Shown: positions 8,307 through 16,781 of the stretch, piece after piece
Position numbering within the stretch: the stretch's first letter is position 1
Layout: each line of letters begins with the position of its first letter
Source: Arthrobacter castelli DSM 16402
Lineage (GTDB): Bacteria > Actinomycetota > Actinomycetes > Actinomycetales > Micrococcaceae
NCBI RefSeq assembly: GCF_000430705.1
Contig: NZ_AUMN01000006.1
Coordinates: 1-64,000, forward strand
DNA length: 64,000 bases
Direction: 5' to 3'
Program-made: the position numbers and the translations under genes
Notes under the pieces: generated by a model
Told to the model about the DNA's origin: nothing
Databases searched by the model: none
Seen by the model: the letters and a program-made list of their open reading frames with translations, nothing else

Positions 8307-8540
8307 CTATTCCAGCGACGTAACGATCCCCGGGCTCTCTTCCCGTGCGGGGGCCAAGGCGATTGTCGCGATCTCCGCGCGCGATAAATTCGCGGCGGCA
8401 GCAACCTCATCCACGGGAAAACCCGCGGCAATAGCCTCAATGATGGCGGCTCTTCTGGCCTGTCCTGCCCTGTCCATTTCGGCCTCAAGGTCTTCGACTC
8501 TTGCTGAAGCGATCCACAGCTTTCTTAAATGAGAAGTCAT
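8307..8540 (-). CDS. Small hypothetical protein with HTH-like segment
   Basis: About 77 aa, starting at ATG 8540 or two codons earlier. The stretch RRAAIIEAIAAGFPVDEVAAAANLSRAEI looks like a helix-turn-helix, with the AAAANLSRAEI part resembling a recognition helix. It may be a small DNA-binding or phage-type regulator. The ribosome site is weak (GGGATGG). No family is recognised and no clear partner is nearby. Confidence 0.45.
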   Translation of the reverse strand: MTSHLRKLWIASARVEDLEAEMDRAGQARRAAIIEAIAAGFPVDEVAAAANLSRAEIATIALAPAREESPGIVTSLE

Positions 8541-8891
8541 GACCATCCCAGGAACTAAATACTGCGCCTGCCCCGTCCTTCTACAGGGAAAATAGAGCAC
8601 GCCGTATGACTTCAGGCCTTACGAAGTGCTCTGACGATAAACGTTACGGCAGGTATGCCGCACATATCCAGTAGCGATTTTGCCAGCCATTACCCGGGGG
8701 CATGACGGGGTCGAAATCCTCGCCATGGCAGCGATCCAATCGGGGCACGGGATACCCGGGGCGGGGTGGAATGTGATCTGGAACACGGGGTTTCTTGGAT
8801 TCTTGAGCCTCAAGTCGTTACTGTTATGTAGGCGCAGCAACGAGGCGTCGATGAGGCACGGTTGTCGATAAGTGGAACGGGGAGGAACATT
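8541..8891. other. Intergenic leader of the osmoprotectant operon
   Basis: About 350 bp without a convincing gene. GGAGG at 8881-8885 serves the first permease. No riboswitch or long palindrome was seen. The promoter of the ABC operon must lie here, but I cannot place it. Confidence 0.4.
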
Positions 8892-9533
8892 ATGTGGGAG
8901 TTTCTGGTGGACAGATTCAACCAAATCCTCTTTTCCAGCTGGCAGCATTTTTCCCTCGTCGTCCAATGCCTGATCCTGGCGACTCTTATCGCCGTCGGCA
9001 TTGCCGCGTTGGTCTACCGCAGCAAAGGGTTGACGGGGGTCGCCAACGGTATTTCCGCCGTCGGATTGACCATTCCATCGTTCGCCTTGATCGGTATTCT
9101 GATTGCCCCCTTTGGATTTGGCGTGACCCCTGCGGTCATTGTTGTCACGTTTTTCGCCGCACTGCCCATCCTTCGCAACGCCATTGTCGGATTGACCGGA
9201 GTTGAACGTTCACTGGTTGAGTCCGCCCGCGGCATCGGCATGAGCAGGATAAGCACCTTGCTGCGGGTGGAGCTGCCGATGGCGTGGCCGGTCATCCTGA
9301 CTGGAGTGCGGGTGTCTGCCCAGATGGTGATGGGAATTGCAGCCATCACCGCCTATTCCCTCGGGCCGGGTCTTGGCGGCTTCATCTTTACGGGACTGTC
9401 CCGGCTCGGCGGTGCCAACGCGCTCAATTCCGTCGTCGTCGGGGTCGTAGCTGTCATCATCATTGCCATCATTCTCGACCTGTTGCTCCTGGTTCTTGGG
9501 CGACTCACAACCCCGCGAGGTATCCGTGTCTGA
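8892..9533 (+). CDS. Osmoprotectant ABC transporter permease 1 (OpuBB/ProW type)
   Basis: A 213-aa membrane protein with about five helices and the BPD permease EAA loop (LRNAIVGLTGVERSLVESARGIGMSR), which docks on the ATPase. IPSFALIGILIAPFGFG and ALPILRNA are typical of glycine betaine/carnitine/choline permeases of the OpuB/ProW group. ATG 8892 is preceded by GGAGG at 6 bases. It overlaps the ATPase gene by 8 bp and is the first gene of a four-gene importer. Confidence 0.85.
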   Translation: MWEFLVDRFNQILFSSWQHFSLVVQCLILATLIAVGIAALVYRSKGLTGVANGISAVGLTIPSFALIGILIAPFGFGVTPAVIVVTFFAALPILRNAIVGLTGVERSLVESARGIGMSRISTLLRVELPMAWPVILTGVRVSAQMVMGIAAITAYSLGPGLGGFIFTGLSRLGGANALNSVVVGVVAVIIIAIILDLLLLVLGRLTTPRGIRV

Positions 9534-10911
9534 AATTACGCAAACCACTCCCGGCGCTCCAGACGACTCCTCGGTCAGCGGGACAAGTATCCTGCTGGAC
9601 CAAGTCACTAAGCGGTACCCCGGCCAGCCGGATCCGGCGGTCGACGGACTGACGCTGGAGATCCCCGCCGGAAGAATCGTGATGCTGGTGGGACCATCCG
9701 GCTGCGGCAAAACGACCACGCTGAAGATGATCAACCGGCTCATTGAGCCCAGCGAAGGGCGGATTGTCCTCGGTGGCGACGATGTTACGGATATGGATGG
9801 CGACAAGCTGCGGCGCCGGATCGGGTACGTGATCCAGGCCGGCGGGCTGTTCCCCCACATGACAGTGGAAAACAACGTCGCCATGGTGCCGAAGATGCTC
9901 GGCTGGAGCAAGGACCGTATTTCAAAGCGCGTGGACGAGCTGCTGGAGCTGGTCTCCCTTGATCCGGCGTTGTACCGCGCACGCTATCCCAAGGAGCTCT
10001 CGGGCGGGCAACAGCAGAGGGTCGGCGTGGCACGGGCCCTGGCGGCCGATCCGCCGGTGCTGTTGATGGATGAGCCGTTTGGCGCCGTCGATCCCATCAC
10101 CCGGCAGCGGCTGCAGGATGAGCTGCTGCGGATCCAGGACGAAGTCCAGAAGACCATCGTCTGCGTCACACACGACTTTGACGAGGCGGTCAAGCTCGGC
10201 GACTGGATCGCGATCTTCTCCAATGGCGCCCGTCTGGTGCAGTACGACTCGCCGGAGCGTATCCTGGCCGACCCGGCCAGCAGTTTCGTGGAAGATTTCA
10301 TCGGCTCGGGTGCAGGCCTCAAACAGCTCACCCTCGCACGCGTCAACGACGTCACACTGGCGGAGGCGGTCGTGGCCCGTTTCGGCGACGACGCGAAGCA
10401 GGTGCTGGACCGGATGGACAAGGCGTCCCACGATCATGCGGTCGTCGTCGATGACCGCGACAGACCCCAGGATTGGCTCTCCCGTCGCCAGCTGGGCCGG
10501 ATGGAGACGATCCCTTCCGAGGCGGACCCGCATTTGCCGGTGGTCGGGGAGCGGGCCACCCTCAACGATGCCCTGGACACGATGTTGGTTTCCAGCGCCG
10601 GCGCCGCGCTGGTGGTGGGCCGCAGGGACGTCTTCCGTGGCGTGATCGATGTGCAGACCATCATGGACGCCATCACCGCCGCGCACGAAGCCGCAATCCA
10701 GGACACAGGACATGATGCACCGGTGGGTATTAACACCGGGTCCATGGAACAGGTCGCCGGAAATGGCAAGGCTGCGGGGAACGGCCAGGAACCCGACGGC
10801 GGCCCGGCACCTGACGGCCAGGAACCCGACGGCGGCCGGTCACCTAACGGCCAGGAACCCGACGGCGGCCGGGCACCTGACGGCCAGGAAGCCGACGGCG
10901 GCCGGTCATGA
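9526..10911 (+). CDS. Osmoprotectant ABC transporter ATPase with CBS-type tail (OpuBA/ProV type)
   Basis: A 461-aa ATPase energising betaine or choline import. It has Walker A GPSGCGKTTT, Q-loop VIQAGGLFPHMT, signature LSGGQQQR, Walker B LLMDEPFG and the H-loop VCVTHDFDEA. After residue about 270 a regulatory region follows with two CBS-like units (DHAVVVDDRDRPQDWL; AALVVGRRDVFRGVIDVQTIM), which in OpuA-type ATPases sense ionic strength. The last about 55 residues are low complexity, ending in 11-residue repeats. The GTG at 9526 has GAGG 5 bases upstream and overlaps the permease. Its stop overlaps the next start (ATGA). Confidence 0.88.
   Translation: MSEITQTTPGAPDDSSVSGTSILLDQVTKRYPGQPDPAVDGLTLEIPAGRIVMLVGPSGCGKTTTLKMINRLIEPSEGRIVLGGDDVTDMDGDKLRRRIGYVIQAGGLFPHMTVENNVAMVPKMLGWSKDRISKRVDELLELVSLDPALYRARYPKELSGGQQQRVGVARALAADPPVLLMDEPFGAVDPITRQRLQDELLRIQDEVQKTIVCVTHDFDEAVKLGDWIAIFSNGARLVQYDSPERILADPASSFVEDFIGSGAGLKQLTLARVNDVTLAEAVVARFGDDAKQVLDRMDKASHDHAVVVDDRDRPQDWLSRRQLGRMETIPSEADPHLPVVGERATLNDALDTMLVSSAGAALVVGRRDVFRGVIDVQTIMDAITAAHEAAIQDTGHDAPVGINTGSMEQVAGNGKAAGNGQEPDGGPAPDGQEPDGGRSPNGQEPDGGRAPDGQEADGGRS
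10783..10908 (+). repeat. In-frame 33-bp tandem repeats at the ATPase C-terminus
   Basis: Four units (10783-10815, 10816-10848, 10849-10881 and a shorter 10882-10908) encode GQEPDGGPAPD, GQEPDGGRSPN, GQEPDGGRAPD and GQEADGGRS. The unit is a multiple of three, so copy-number change keeps the frame. The tail is Pro/Gly/Asp rich and probably disordered. Confidence 0.85.
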
Positions 10912-11672
10912 CGACGGCGGCAGCTCCCCTCACCCGGGGCAATGAATGGTGGCGCGAATGGCGACCGCTGATCATCCAACCGGTAGTGATTTTCGCGGTC
11001 CTTGCAGCGCTGTTGATCTGGCTGCGGTCGATTGAACTGACCAGCGTTGAGCGGTCGACACTGCAGCCTGACAGGCTGTGGGGCTACACCCTGGAGCACT
11101 TGGCGCTGACCTTCCTGGCGGCCGCCATCGTGCTGGCGATCGCTATCCCGCTGGGCATCCTGCTGACGCGGGGTCCCTTCAGGTTCCTCACCGGGCCGGT
11201 GCTTGCCGTTGCCAACATTGGCCAGGCGGCACCGGCGATCGGGCTGATTGTGCTGCTGGCCATGGGAATGGGATTCGGCTTTTGGGCAGCGATCATTTCC
11301 CTGGTCATCTACGCGGCGCTTCCCGTGCTGCGCAACACCATGGTCGGCATTGAACAGGTTGATTCGCGTCTTGTTGAAGCGGGACGGGGTATGGGAATGA
11401 GCTCCGCGGCGGTGCTGTTCCGCATCGAGCTGCCGCTGGCCGTGCCGGTGATGCTGGCCGGTATCCGCACTGCCCTGGTGCTGCTGGTGGGAACTGCCAC
11501 GCTGGCGACCTTCATCAGCGGTGGCGGACTGGGCATCCTGATTACCAGCGGAGTGAACCTGAGCTTGAATGTCGTACTGATTGTGGGGGCGCTGCTGGTC
11601 GCGTTGCTGGCCTTGTTAATTGACTGGGTGGGACGCGTCGTCGAGCAGTTGGCCCGCCCGAAGGGACTGTAA
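10908..11672 (+). CDS. Osmoprotectant ABC transporter permease 2 (OpuBD type)
   Basis: A 254-aa permease with an N-terminal helix near residues 20-42, then the core (TFLAAAIVLAIAIPLGILLT, IGQAAPAIGLIVLLAMGMG). The EAA loop LRNTMVGIEQVDSRLVEAGRGMGMS is clear. It pairs with permease 1 as the heteromeric membrane channel. The start overlaps the ATPase stop by 4 bp, and its own TAA overlaps the binding-protein ATG (TAATG), so the four genes are translationally coupled. Confidence 0.85.
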   Translation: MTTAAAPLTRGNEWWREWRPLIIQPVVIFAVLAALLIWLRSIELTSVERSTLQPDRLWGYTLEHLALTFLAAAIVLAIAIPLGILLTRGPFRFLTGPVLAVANIGQAAPAIGLIVLLAMGMGFGFWAAIISLVIYAALPVLRNTMVGIEQVDSRLVEAGRGMGMSSAAVLFRIELPLAVPVMLAGIRTALVLLVGTATLATFISGGGLGILITSGVNLSLNVVLIVGALLVALLALLIDWVGRVVEQLARPKGL

Positions 11673-12736
11673 TGGACGTGGACGCAACACAGCCCACCGC
11701 AGGCAGGCCGGTCAGCCCGGGCAGGCCGGGCAGGCGCCGGCGCGGCTCGCTGGCCGCCATCTTCGCTTCGCTGGCGCTGATCCTGACCGGTTGCGGGTTG
11801 CAGCCGGCCACGTCCTTCGTCCCGGCGGCCGGTCCCGGCTCCATCGAGGAGATCCCGAGCGCGGACGGTGAAACCATCACCGTGACCTCGAAGAACTTCA
11901 CCGAGCAGCTGATCCTGGGCAAGATTGCCGTGTTGGCGATGCAGGCGGCCGGTTTCGACGTCAAGGACCTCACCAATGTCCCGGGCAGCCAGCCGGTGCG
12001 GGAGCTGATGCTCTCCGGCCAGGCGGATGTGACATGGGAATACACCGGCACCGCTTGGCTGACGTACCTGGGCAAGAAGCAGGGCATTCCCGACCAGCAG
12101 AAGCAGTACAAGGCGGTCAGGAAGGCTGACAAGAAGAACGGCCTGACCTGGCTGCCGCCGGCACCGTTGAATAACACCTACGCGATGGCCGTACGCTCTG
12201 AGGCAGTGGACGACCTCGGCGGTATCTCGAAACTGTCCGAGATCAAGGATCTGCCGGTCAAGGAACGGACATTCTGTGTTGAGTCCGAGTTCAATTCGCG
12301 CTCGGACGGGCTGAACCCCATGTTGAAGCATTACGGGATGAAACGTGGATCTCCGCAGGGCGTGCCGAACGACAACATCGGAATTTACGACACCGGAGCC
12401 GTCTACTCGGCCACCGATAACGGTGCCTGCAATTTCGGCGAGGTCTTCACCACCGACGGCCGTATCGAAGCGCTCGACCTGACCGTGCTTGAGGATGACA
12501 AGCACTTCTTCCCCGCCTATAACGGCGCGGCCGTGGTGCGCACCGAGGTGCTCAAGGAGTTCCCGCAGATCGCCGATGTGTTCGCGCAGATCAGCCCGGA
12601 ACTGACCAGCGACGTGATGAGGAAACTGAACGGCAAGGTTGATGTACAGGGCATGCAGCCCGCCCAGGTTGCCTTTGACTGGATGGTCAAGGAAGGGTTC
12701 ATCAGCGAGGCCGACGGCGTGCTTGGCAGTCAGTGA
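11672..12736 (+). CDS. Osmoprotectant-binding lipoprotein (OpuAC/OsmX/ProX family)
   Basis: A 354-aa extracytoplasmic binding protein. A basic N-terminus and hydrophobic stretch end in the lipobox LILTGCG, giving a lipid-anchored Cys near residue 37. The mature part opens ETITVTSKNFTEQLILGKI and has VTWEYTGTAWL, features of the quaternary-amine binding fold of glycine betaine/choline/carnitine receptors. It captures the ligand for the permease pair. The exact ligand is not readable, but the downstream dimethylglycine oxidase locus makes glycine betaine or choline plausible. Confidence 0.85.
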   Translation: MDVDATQPTAGRPVSPGRPGRRRRGSLAAIFASLALILTGCGLQPATSFVPAAGPGSIEEIPSADGETITVTSKNFTEQLILGKIAVLAMQAAGFDVKDLTNVPGSQPVRELMLSGQADVTWEYTGTAWLTYLGKKQGIPDQQKQYKAVRKADKKNGLTWLPPAPLNNTYAMAVRSEAVDDLGGISKLSEIKDLPVKERTFCVESEFNSRSDGLNPMLKHYGMKRGSPQGVPNDNIGIYDTGAVYSATDNGACNFGEVFTTDGRIEALDLTVLEDDKHFFPAYNGAAVVRTEVLKEFPQIADVFAQISPELTSDVMRKLNGKVDVQGMQPAQVAFDWMVKEGFISEADGVLGSQ

Positions 12737-12780
12737 GGGTCGAGGGGCTGTAGAGACCTGTACCAACGTAGGGTGGAGTG

Positions 12781-13530
12781 GTGACCCCGCTGCTCCTCGT
12801 CCTGACCCTGGCCGCCGTCGTCATCTCGGCGATCGCGCAACGGGTGGCCGGACTCGGCTTCGCCATGCTGCTGGCTCCGTTCCTGGTACTGATTTTCGGC
12901 CCGTACAGCGGCATTCTGCTGGTCAATCTGCTGGGGGCGACGTCGGCAGGAATCATGTTCATCCGGGTGCGTTCCTTCGTCGACTGGGGCATGTACTGGC
13001 GGCTGGCCGTCCCGGCCGTGGTCATGTCGGTGCCGTTTTCCATCCTGGCCCTCGCGCTGCCGGCCGCCCCGCTGGAGGCCGGCGTCGGATTCCTGCTGGT
13101 GCTTGCCCTGGCCGTATCCGTGGTGCTGCACCGCGGCCCGCGGACCATCGACGGCCCGGGTGTCCGGACCGCCACCGGGCTGTCGTCGGGCATCACCAAC
13201 GCCCTCGCCGGAGTGGGAGGACCGACGGTCAGTGTCTACGCCGTCATCAGCCGGTGGGACCAGCGCAAGTTCGCCGCCACCGTGCAGCCGTACTTTATGA
13301 CCATCGGGCTGGCCGCCATGGCGACCAAATCCGTCGTCGACCCCGGCGAGTGGCCGGTCCTTTCCGGATGGACCTGGGCGGCATTGTTGGGCATGATTCT
13401 GCTGGGCATGTACGTTGGCGAACGGGTGGCCCGTTTCATCGATGACCGCACGGCCCGCAAGGCGGTCATCATCATCGCCTTCCTTGGCGCCGTCTCCACT
13501 ATGGTCAAAGGTCTGATAAACCTGATGTAG
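12781..13530 (+). CDS. TauE/SafE-family permease (sulfite/organosulfonate export type)
   Basis: A 249-aa polytopic protein with about seven to eight helices and the paired-repeat layout of TauE/SafE (GLGFAMLLAPFLVLIFGPYS near the N-terminus, GLSSGITNALAGVGGPTVSV in the middle). Members move sulfite, sulfoacetate or related small anions. The GTG at 12781 is preferred because TAGGGT (12769-12774) lies exactly 6 bases upstream, a leaderless layout; GTG 12778 is the alternative. It is 46 bp before a sulfatase gene, which fits sulfur handling. Direction and substrate are inferred. Confidence 0.75.
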   Translation: MTPLLLVLTLAAVVISAIAQRVAGLGFAMLLAPFLVLIFGPYSGILLVNLLGATSAGIMFIRVRSFVDWGMYWRLAVPAVVMSVPFSILALALPAAPLEAGVGFLLVLALAVSVVLHRGPRTIDGPGVRTATGLSSGITNALAGVGGPTVSVYAVISRWDQRKFAATVQPYFMTIGLAAMATKSVVDPGEWPVLSGWTWAALLGMILLGMYVGERVARFIDDRTARKAVIIIAFLGAVSTMVKGLINLM

Positions 13531-13576
13531 AAGTTCTTCGGCATTGGCCGGTATCCGACGTGAAGGAGCATTATTG

Positions 13577-15925
13577 ATGGACCCTATTCGTGACATTCTC
13601 CCGGTACCGGAACGCCGGGATACGCCCCCGACCGCGATGGACCGTGAGAACCAGGCTGAGGCGTTCACCCCGGTGCAGCCGCTGCGTCCGCCGCAGGGCG
13701 CCCCCAACGTGGTGCTCGTGCTGGTGGACGATATGGGGTACGGGGCCTCCAGCGCCTATGGCGGCCCATGCGAGATGCCCACGGCCGAGCGGCTTTCCTC
13801 GACCGGACTGCGGTACAACCGTTTCCACGTCAATGCCCTCTGCTCGCCCACCCGCCAGTCCCTGATGACGGGGCGGAACCACCATTCGGTGGGCATGGGC
13901 GTCACCAGTGAGATGGCGACTTCCGCGCCCGGCTACACCGGATTCCGCCCGGACAGCGCTGCCACCATCGCCCAGACCTTGAGCGGCAACGGGTACAGCA
14001 CAGCCGCCTTTGGCAAGTGGCACCAGACACCACCGCGCGAAGTCAGCGCCGCCGGCCCGTTCGGCCGCTGGCCCACCGGCGAAGGGTTCGACAAGTTCTA
14101 CGGCTTCATGGGTGCGGAGATGAACCACTGGTACCCGCAGCTCTACGACGGGACAACCCCGGTGGAGCCTGAGCAGCGGCCGGAGGACGGCTACCACCTC
14201 TCCGAGGACCTCGTGGACCAGGCCATCGACTGGATCCACACCCAGCAGACACTCACACCCGACAAGCCGTTCTTCAGCTACCTGGCCTTGGGCGCCACCC
14301 ACGCACCCTTCCACGTCAGGCAGGAATGGAAGGAGAAATACGCCGGAAGGTTCGACGCCGGGTGGGACGCCCAGCGCGAAGCCACCTTGGCGCGGCAAAA
14401 AGAGTTGGGAATCGTGCCCGAATCGGCCGAGCTCGCGCCCTGGGCGGAGAGCGTGCCGCACTGGGACGAACTGAACGAGGACGAACGCCGCATGGCCTGC
14501 GGTTTTATGGAGACCTACGCAGCATTCGCCGAACATGCCGACACCCAGGTGGGGCGCCTGGTCGATGAACTCGATGCAATGGGCGAACTCGACAACACAC
14601 TGTTCGTCTACATCATGGGAGATAACGGAGCGTCCGGCGAGGGCGGCATCGAAGGAACCACTCGCGAACACCTGGTGGGCCACGGATTCGGTGACCGCAC
14701 CGAAGAAATGATCAGCCAGCTGGACGCGTTGGGCGACCCCAGCACCTACGCCATTTACCCGGTGGGATGGGCGCTGGCGATGAACACCCCGTACCAGTGG
14801 ACCAAGCAGGTCGCCTCGCATTATGGCGGCACCCGTAACGGAATGATCATGCACTGGGGTGACGGGATCGACGGCGGCGGCATCCGCGACCAGTGGCATC
14901 ACGTCATCGACATCGCCCCGACCATCTTCGAAGCCGCCGGCGTGCCCCAGCCGGTTGAGGTCAACGGCGTCGCGCAGCAGCCGATCGAGGGCACCAGCAT
15001 GGTCTATTCGTTCAATGCCCCCGAGGCGCCGGACCGCCGTCGTACCCAGTACTTCGAGATGTGCGGTAACCGCGGGATCTACCACGAGGGTTGGACGGCA
15101 GTGACCCGCCATGGCACTCCCTGGAAGATGGTTCCCGAAGGGCTGCCGCGCTTCGCCGACGATGTCTGGGAGCTGTACGACACCAGCACCGACTGGTCCC
15201 AGGCCCACGACCTGGCCGACAAGTACCCGGACAAGCTGGCCGAATTGCAGAACCTGTTCCTGATCGAGGCCGCCAAGTACAACGTGTTCCCGCTGGACGA
15301 CCGTGTCACCGAACGAGAGAACCCCACCGTCGCCGGGCGCCTCGACCTGATGGGCGACCGCCGCTCAGTCACCTTCCGGGCGGGAATGGGCCGCTTCACC
15401 GAAGAGACTGTGCCCAATGTGAAGAACCGTTCCCATTCCATCACCGCGCACGTCGAGATTCCCGATGGCGGCGCGGACGGGGTCCTCATCGCCCAGGGCG
15501 GCCGTTTCGGCGGGTGGTCGCTGTACATCCATGAAGGCCGCCTCTGCTACGCCTACAACTGCTACGGCCGCGACCATTACAGCGTCCGTTCGAGTGACGT
15601 GCCGGCCCCCGGTGAACATGAGCTCCGGCTCGAGTTCAGCTACGACGGCGGCGGCATCGGCAAGGGCGGAACCGCCTCACTGGTGGTCGACGGCGCCGCG
15701 GCCGGATCGGGCAGGGTGGAGGTCACCACCTCCTACTACTTCTCCTTCGACGAGACGCTGAACATCGGCGTCGACCGCGGTACTCCTGTCTCGGAGGATT
15801 ACCCGGAGGTGGACAATGCCTTCACCGGAACCATCCACACCGTGAGGATCGACCTGGAAGGGGAGGACCCGCAACTGAGCGAGAGCGACGAGGACCGGCA
15901 GCGACGGATGCTGGCCCACCAGTAG
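13577..15925 (+). CDS. Type I arylsulfatase, cytosolic form with C-terminal extension
   Basis: A 782-aa formylglycine-dependent sulfatase that hydrolyses sulfate esters. NVVLVLVDDMGYG supplies the metal-binding Asp pair (51-52), CSPTRQSLMTGR (Cys89) is the C-x-P-x-R motif converted to formylglycine, and FGKWHQTP and MGDNGASGEGG hold further active-site residues. Residues about 600-770 form a beta-rich extension (ITAHVEIPDGGADGVLIAQGG..). There is no signal peptide, so it should act in the cytosol on imported esters. ATG 13577 has AAGGAG 7 bases upstream. Genes for two DUF202 proteins and the formylglycine-generating enzyme follow. Confidence 0.9.
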   Translation: MDPIRDILPVPERRDTPPTAMDRENQAEAFTPVQPLRPPQGAPNVVLVLVDDMGYGASSAYGGPCEMPTAERLSSTGLRYNRFHVNALCSPTRQSLMTGRNHHSVGMGVTSEMATSAPGYTGFRPDSAATIAQTLSGNGYSTAAFGKWHQTPPREVSAAGPFGRWPTGEGFDKFYGFMGAEMNHWYPQLYDGTTPVEPEQRPEDGYHLSEDLVDQAIDWIHTQQTLTPDKPFFSYLALGATHAPFHVRQEWKEKYAGRFDAGWDAQREATLARQKELGIVPESAELAPWAESVPHWDELNEDERRMACGFMETYAAFAEHADTQVGRLVDELDAMGELDNTLFVYIMGDNGASGEGGIEGTTREHLVGHGFGDRTEEMISQLDALGDPSTYAIYPVGWALAMNTPYQWTKQVASHYGGTRNGMIMHWGDGIDGGGIRDQWHHVIDIAPTIFEAAGVPQPVEVNGVAQQPIEGTSMVYSFNAPEAPDRRRTQYFEMCGNRGIYHEGWTAVTRHGTPWKMVPEGLPRFADDVWELYDTSTDWSQAHDLADKYPDKLAELQNLFLIEAAKYNVFPLDDRVTERENPTVAGRLDLMGDRRSVTFRAGMGRFTEETVPNVKNRSHSITAHVEIPDGGADGVLIAQGGRFGGWSLYIHEGRLCYAYNCYGRDHYSVRSSDVPAPGEHELRLEFSYDGGGIGKGGTASLVVDGAAAGSGRVEVTTSYYFSFDETLNIGVDRGTPVSEDYPEVDNAFTGTIHTVRIDLEGEDPQLSESDEDRQRRMLAHQ

Positions 15926-15926
15926 C

Positions 15927-16346
15927 ATGAAGGCATCACAATCATCGCCGGGACAGCCGGCAGGCGGGGACCGGCCCCGCCGCCACCGGGTCACCGACCG
16001 GGTGCTCGGTGGCGGCGAAGAGCCGGATCCGCGGTTCACCCTGGCTAACGAGCGGACTTTCCTGGCCTGGATTCGCACTGCGTTGGCGCTGCTGGCCGGC
16101 GGTATCGCGGTGGAGGCGTTCACCACGGAGGTCTTCAGCCCGGAGATCCGCAAGACCGTGGCCGTGCTGCTGCTGTTACTGGCGATGTTCATCGCCGGCG
16201 GTGCCTGTTTCCGCTGGCTGAATGTGGAGCGGGCCATGCGGAATAAGACGCCGCTGCCGCTGCCGCTGATCATTCCGGTGCTGGCGCTGGGCGGCGCGGT
16301 GGTCAGCGCCGTGTTTATCGTCTTCGTGCTGCTCCGGGATGGATGA
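15927..16346 (+). CDS. DUF202 (YidH-type) membrane protein
   Basis: A 139-aa protein with the family opening LANERTFLAWIRTALALLAGGIAVEAF and three predicted helices at about residues 47-65, 77-95 and 110-135. The N-terminal 35 residues are basic and hydrophilic. The start codon lies 1 bp after the sulfatase stop, so it is cotranscribed. The role of DUF202 proteins is not established. Here a pair sits between a sulfatase and its maturase. Confidence 0.75.
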   Translation: MKASQSSPGQPAGGDRPRRHRVTDRVLGGGEEPDPRFTLANERTFLAWIRTALALLAGGIAVEAFTTEVFSPEIRKTVAVLLLLLAMFIAGGACFRWLNVERAMRNKTPLPLPLIIPVLALGGAVVSAVFIVFVLLRDG

Positions 16347-16684
16347 CCGTGGCGCAGGTTCGATACCATGCGGATCCCGGGCTGCAACCGGAGCGCACGT
16401 CGCTGGCCTGGGGCCGGACGATGTTCGCCCTGGTGACAGTCAGCCTGCTGTTCCTGCGCTGGTTGCCTGTTTACGGCTGGCTGCCCGCCGTGTTGATCGT
16501 GTTGACCCTGCTGACTGCCGGCGGAGTCTACTTCAGCCAGCGCAGTCGATATGTGCATGGCGGACGAGGCATTGCCGAGGGACGGGTGAGGCCGGACATC
16601 GGCGCAGTGATGGTCACCGGCGGCGCCATCGGCGTGCTGGCCCTGCTGGGGATGGTCGTCATCATCGCTTCGCCCTTGGACTGA
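16343..16684 (+). CDS. Second DUF202-family membrane protein
   Basis: A 113-aa protein with DPGLQPERTSLAWGRTMFALV at the N-terminus, the shorter DUF202 version often paired with a YidH-like protein. Three helices are predicted. ATG 16343 overlaps the previous stop (ATGA), so the two may form a heteromer. Function unknown. Confidence 0.75.
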   Translation: MTVAQVRYHADPGLQPERTSLAWGRTMFALVTVSLLFLRWLPVYGWLPAVLIVLTLLTAGGVYFSQRSRYVHGGRGIAEGRVRPDIGAVMVTGGAIGVLALLGMVVIIASPLD

Positions 16685-16775
16685 GCCGGTTGGATGGGCC
16701 GGTGGACCTGGGCCGGTGGGGGCGAGCCGGTGGATATAAAGCCGGTGGATATAAGCCGGTGGACTGATTGAAGGT
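16684..16775 (+). repeat. Short degenerate GCCGGTGGA repeats
   Basis: Six degenerate copies of (A/G)GCCGGTGGA fill the space between the second DUF202 gene and the FGE gene. The last three carry TATAA-like insertions (GCCGGTGGATATAAAG, GCCGGTGGATATAAG). They look like slippage products; one may add a promoter-like AT patch before the FGE gene. Confidence 0.65.
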
Positions 16776-16781
16776 GGATAA

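Noticed and set aside
8619-8966. 115-codon minus-strand frame between the HTH-like gene and the ABC permease
   Set aside because: It overlaps the permease ribosome site and start, has no ribosome site of its own and no recognisable domain.
13571-15208. 545-codon minus-strand frame opposite the sulfatase
   Set aside because: Antisense shadow of a gene with intact catalytic motifs; composition is Gly/Val/His rich without domains.
16684-16775. CRISPR array or iteron origin
   Set aside because: Units are about 9-18 bp, degenerate and directly abutting, with no spacers of constant length and no cas or rep gene nearby.
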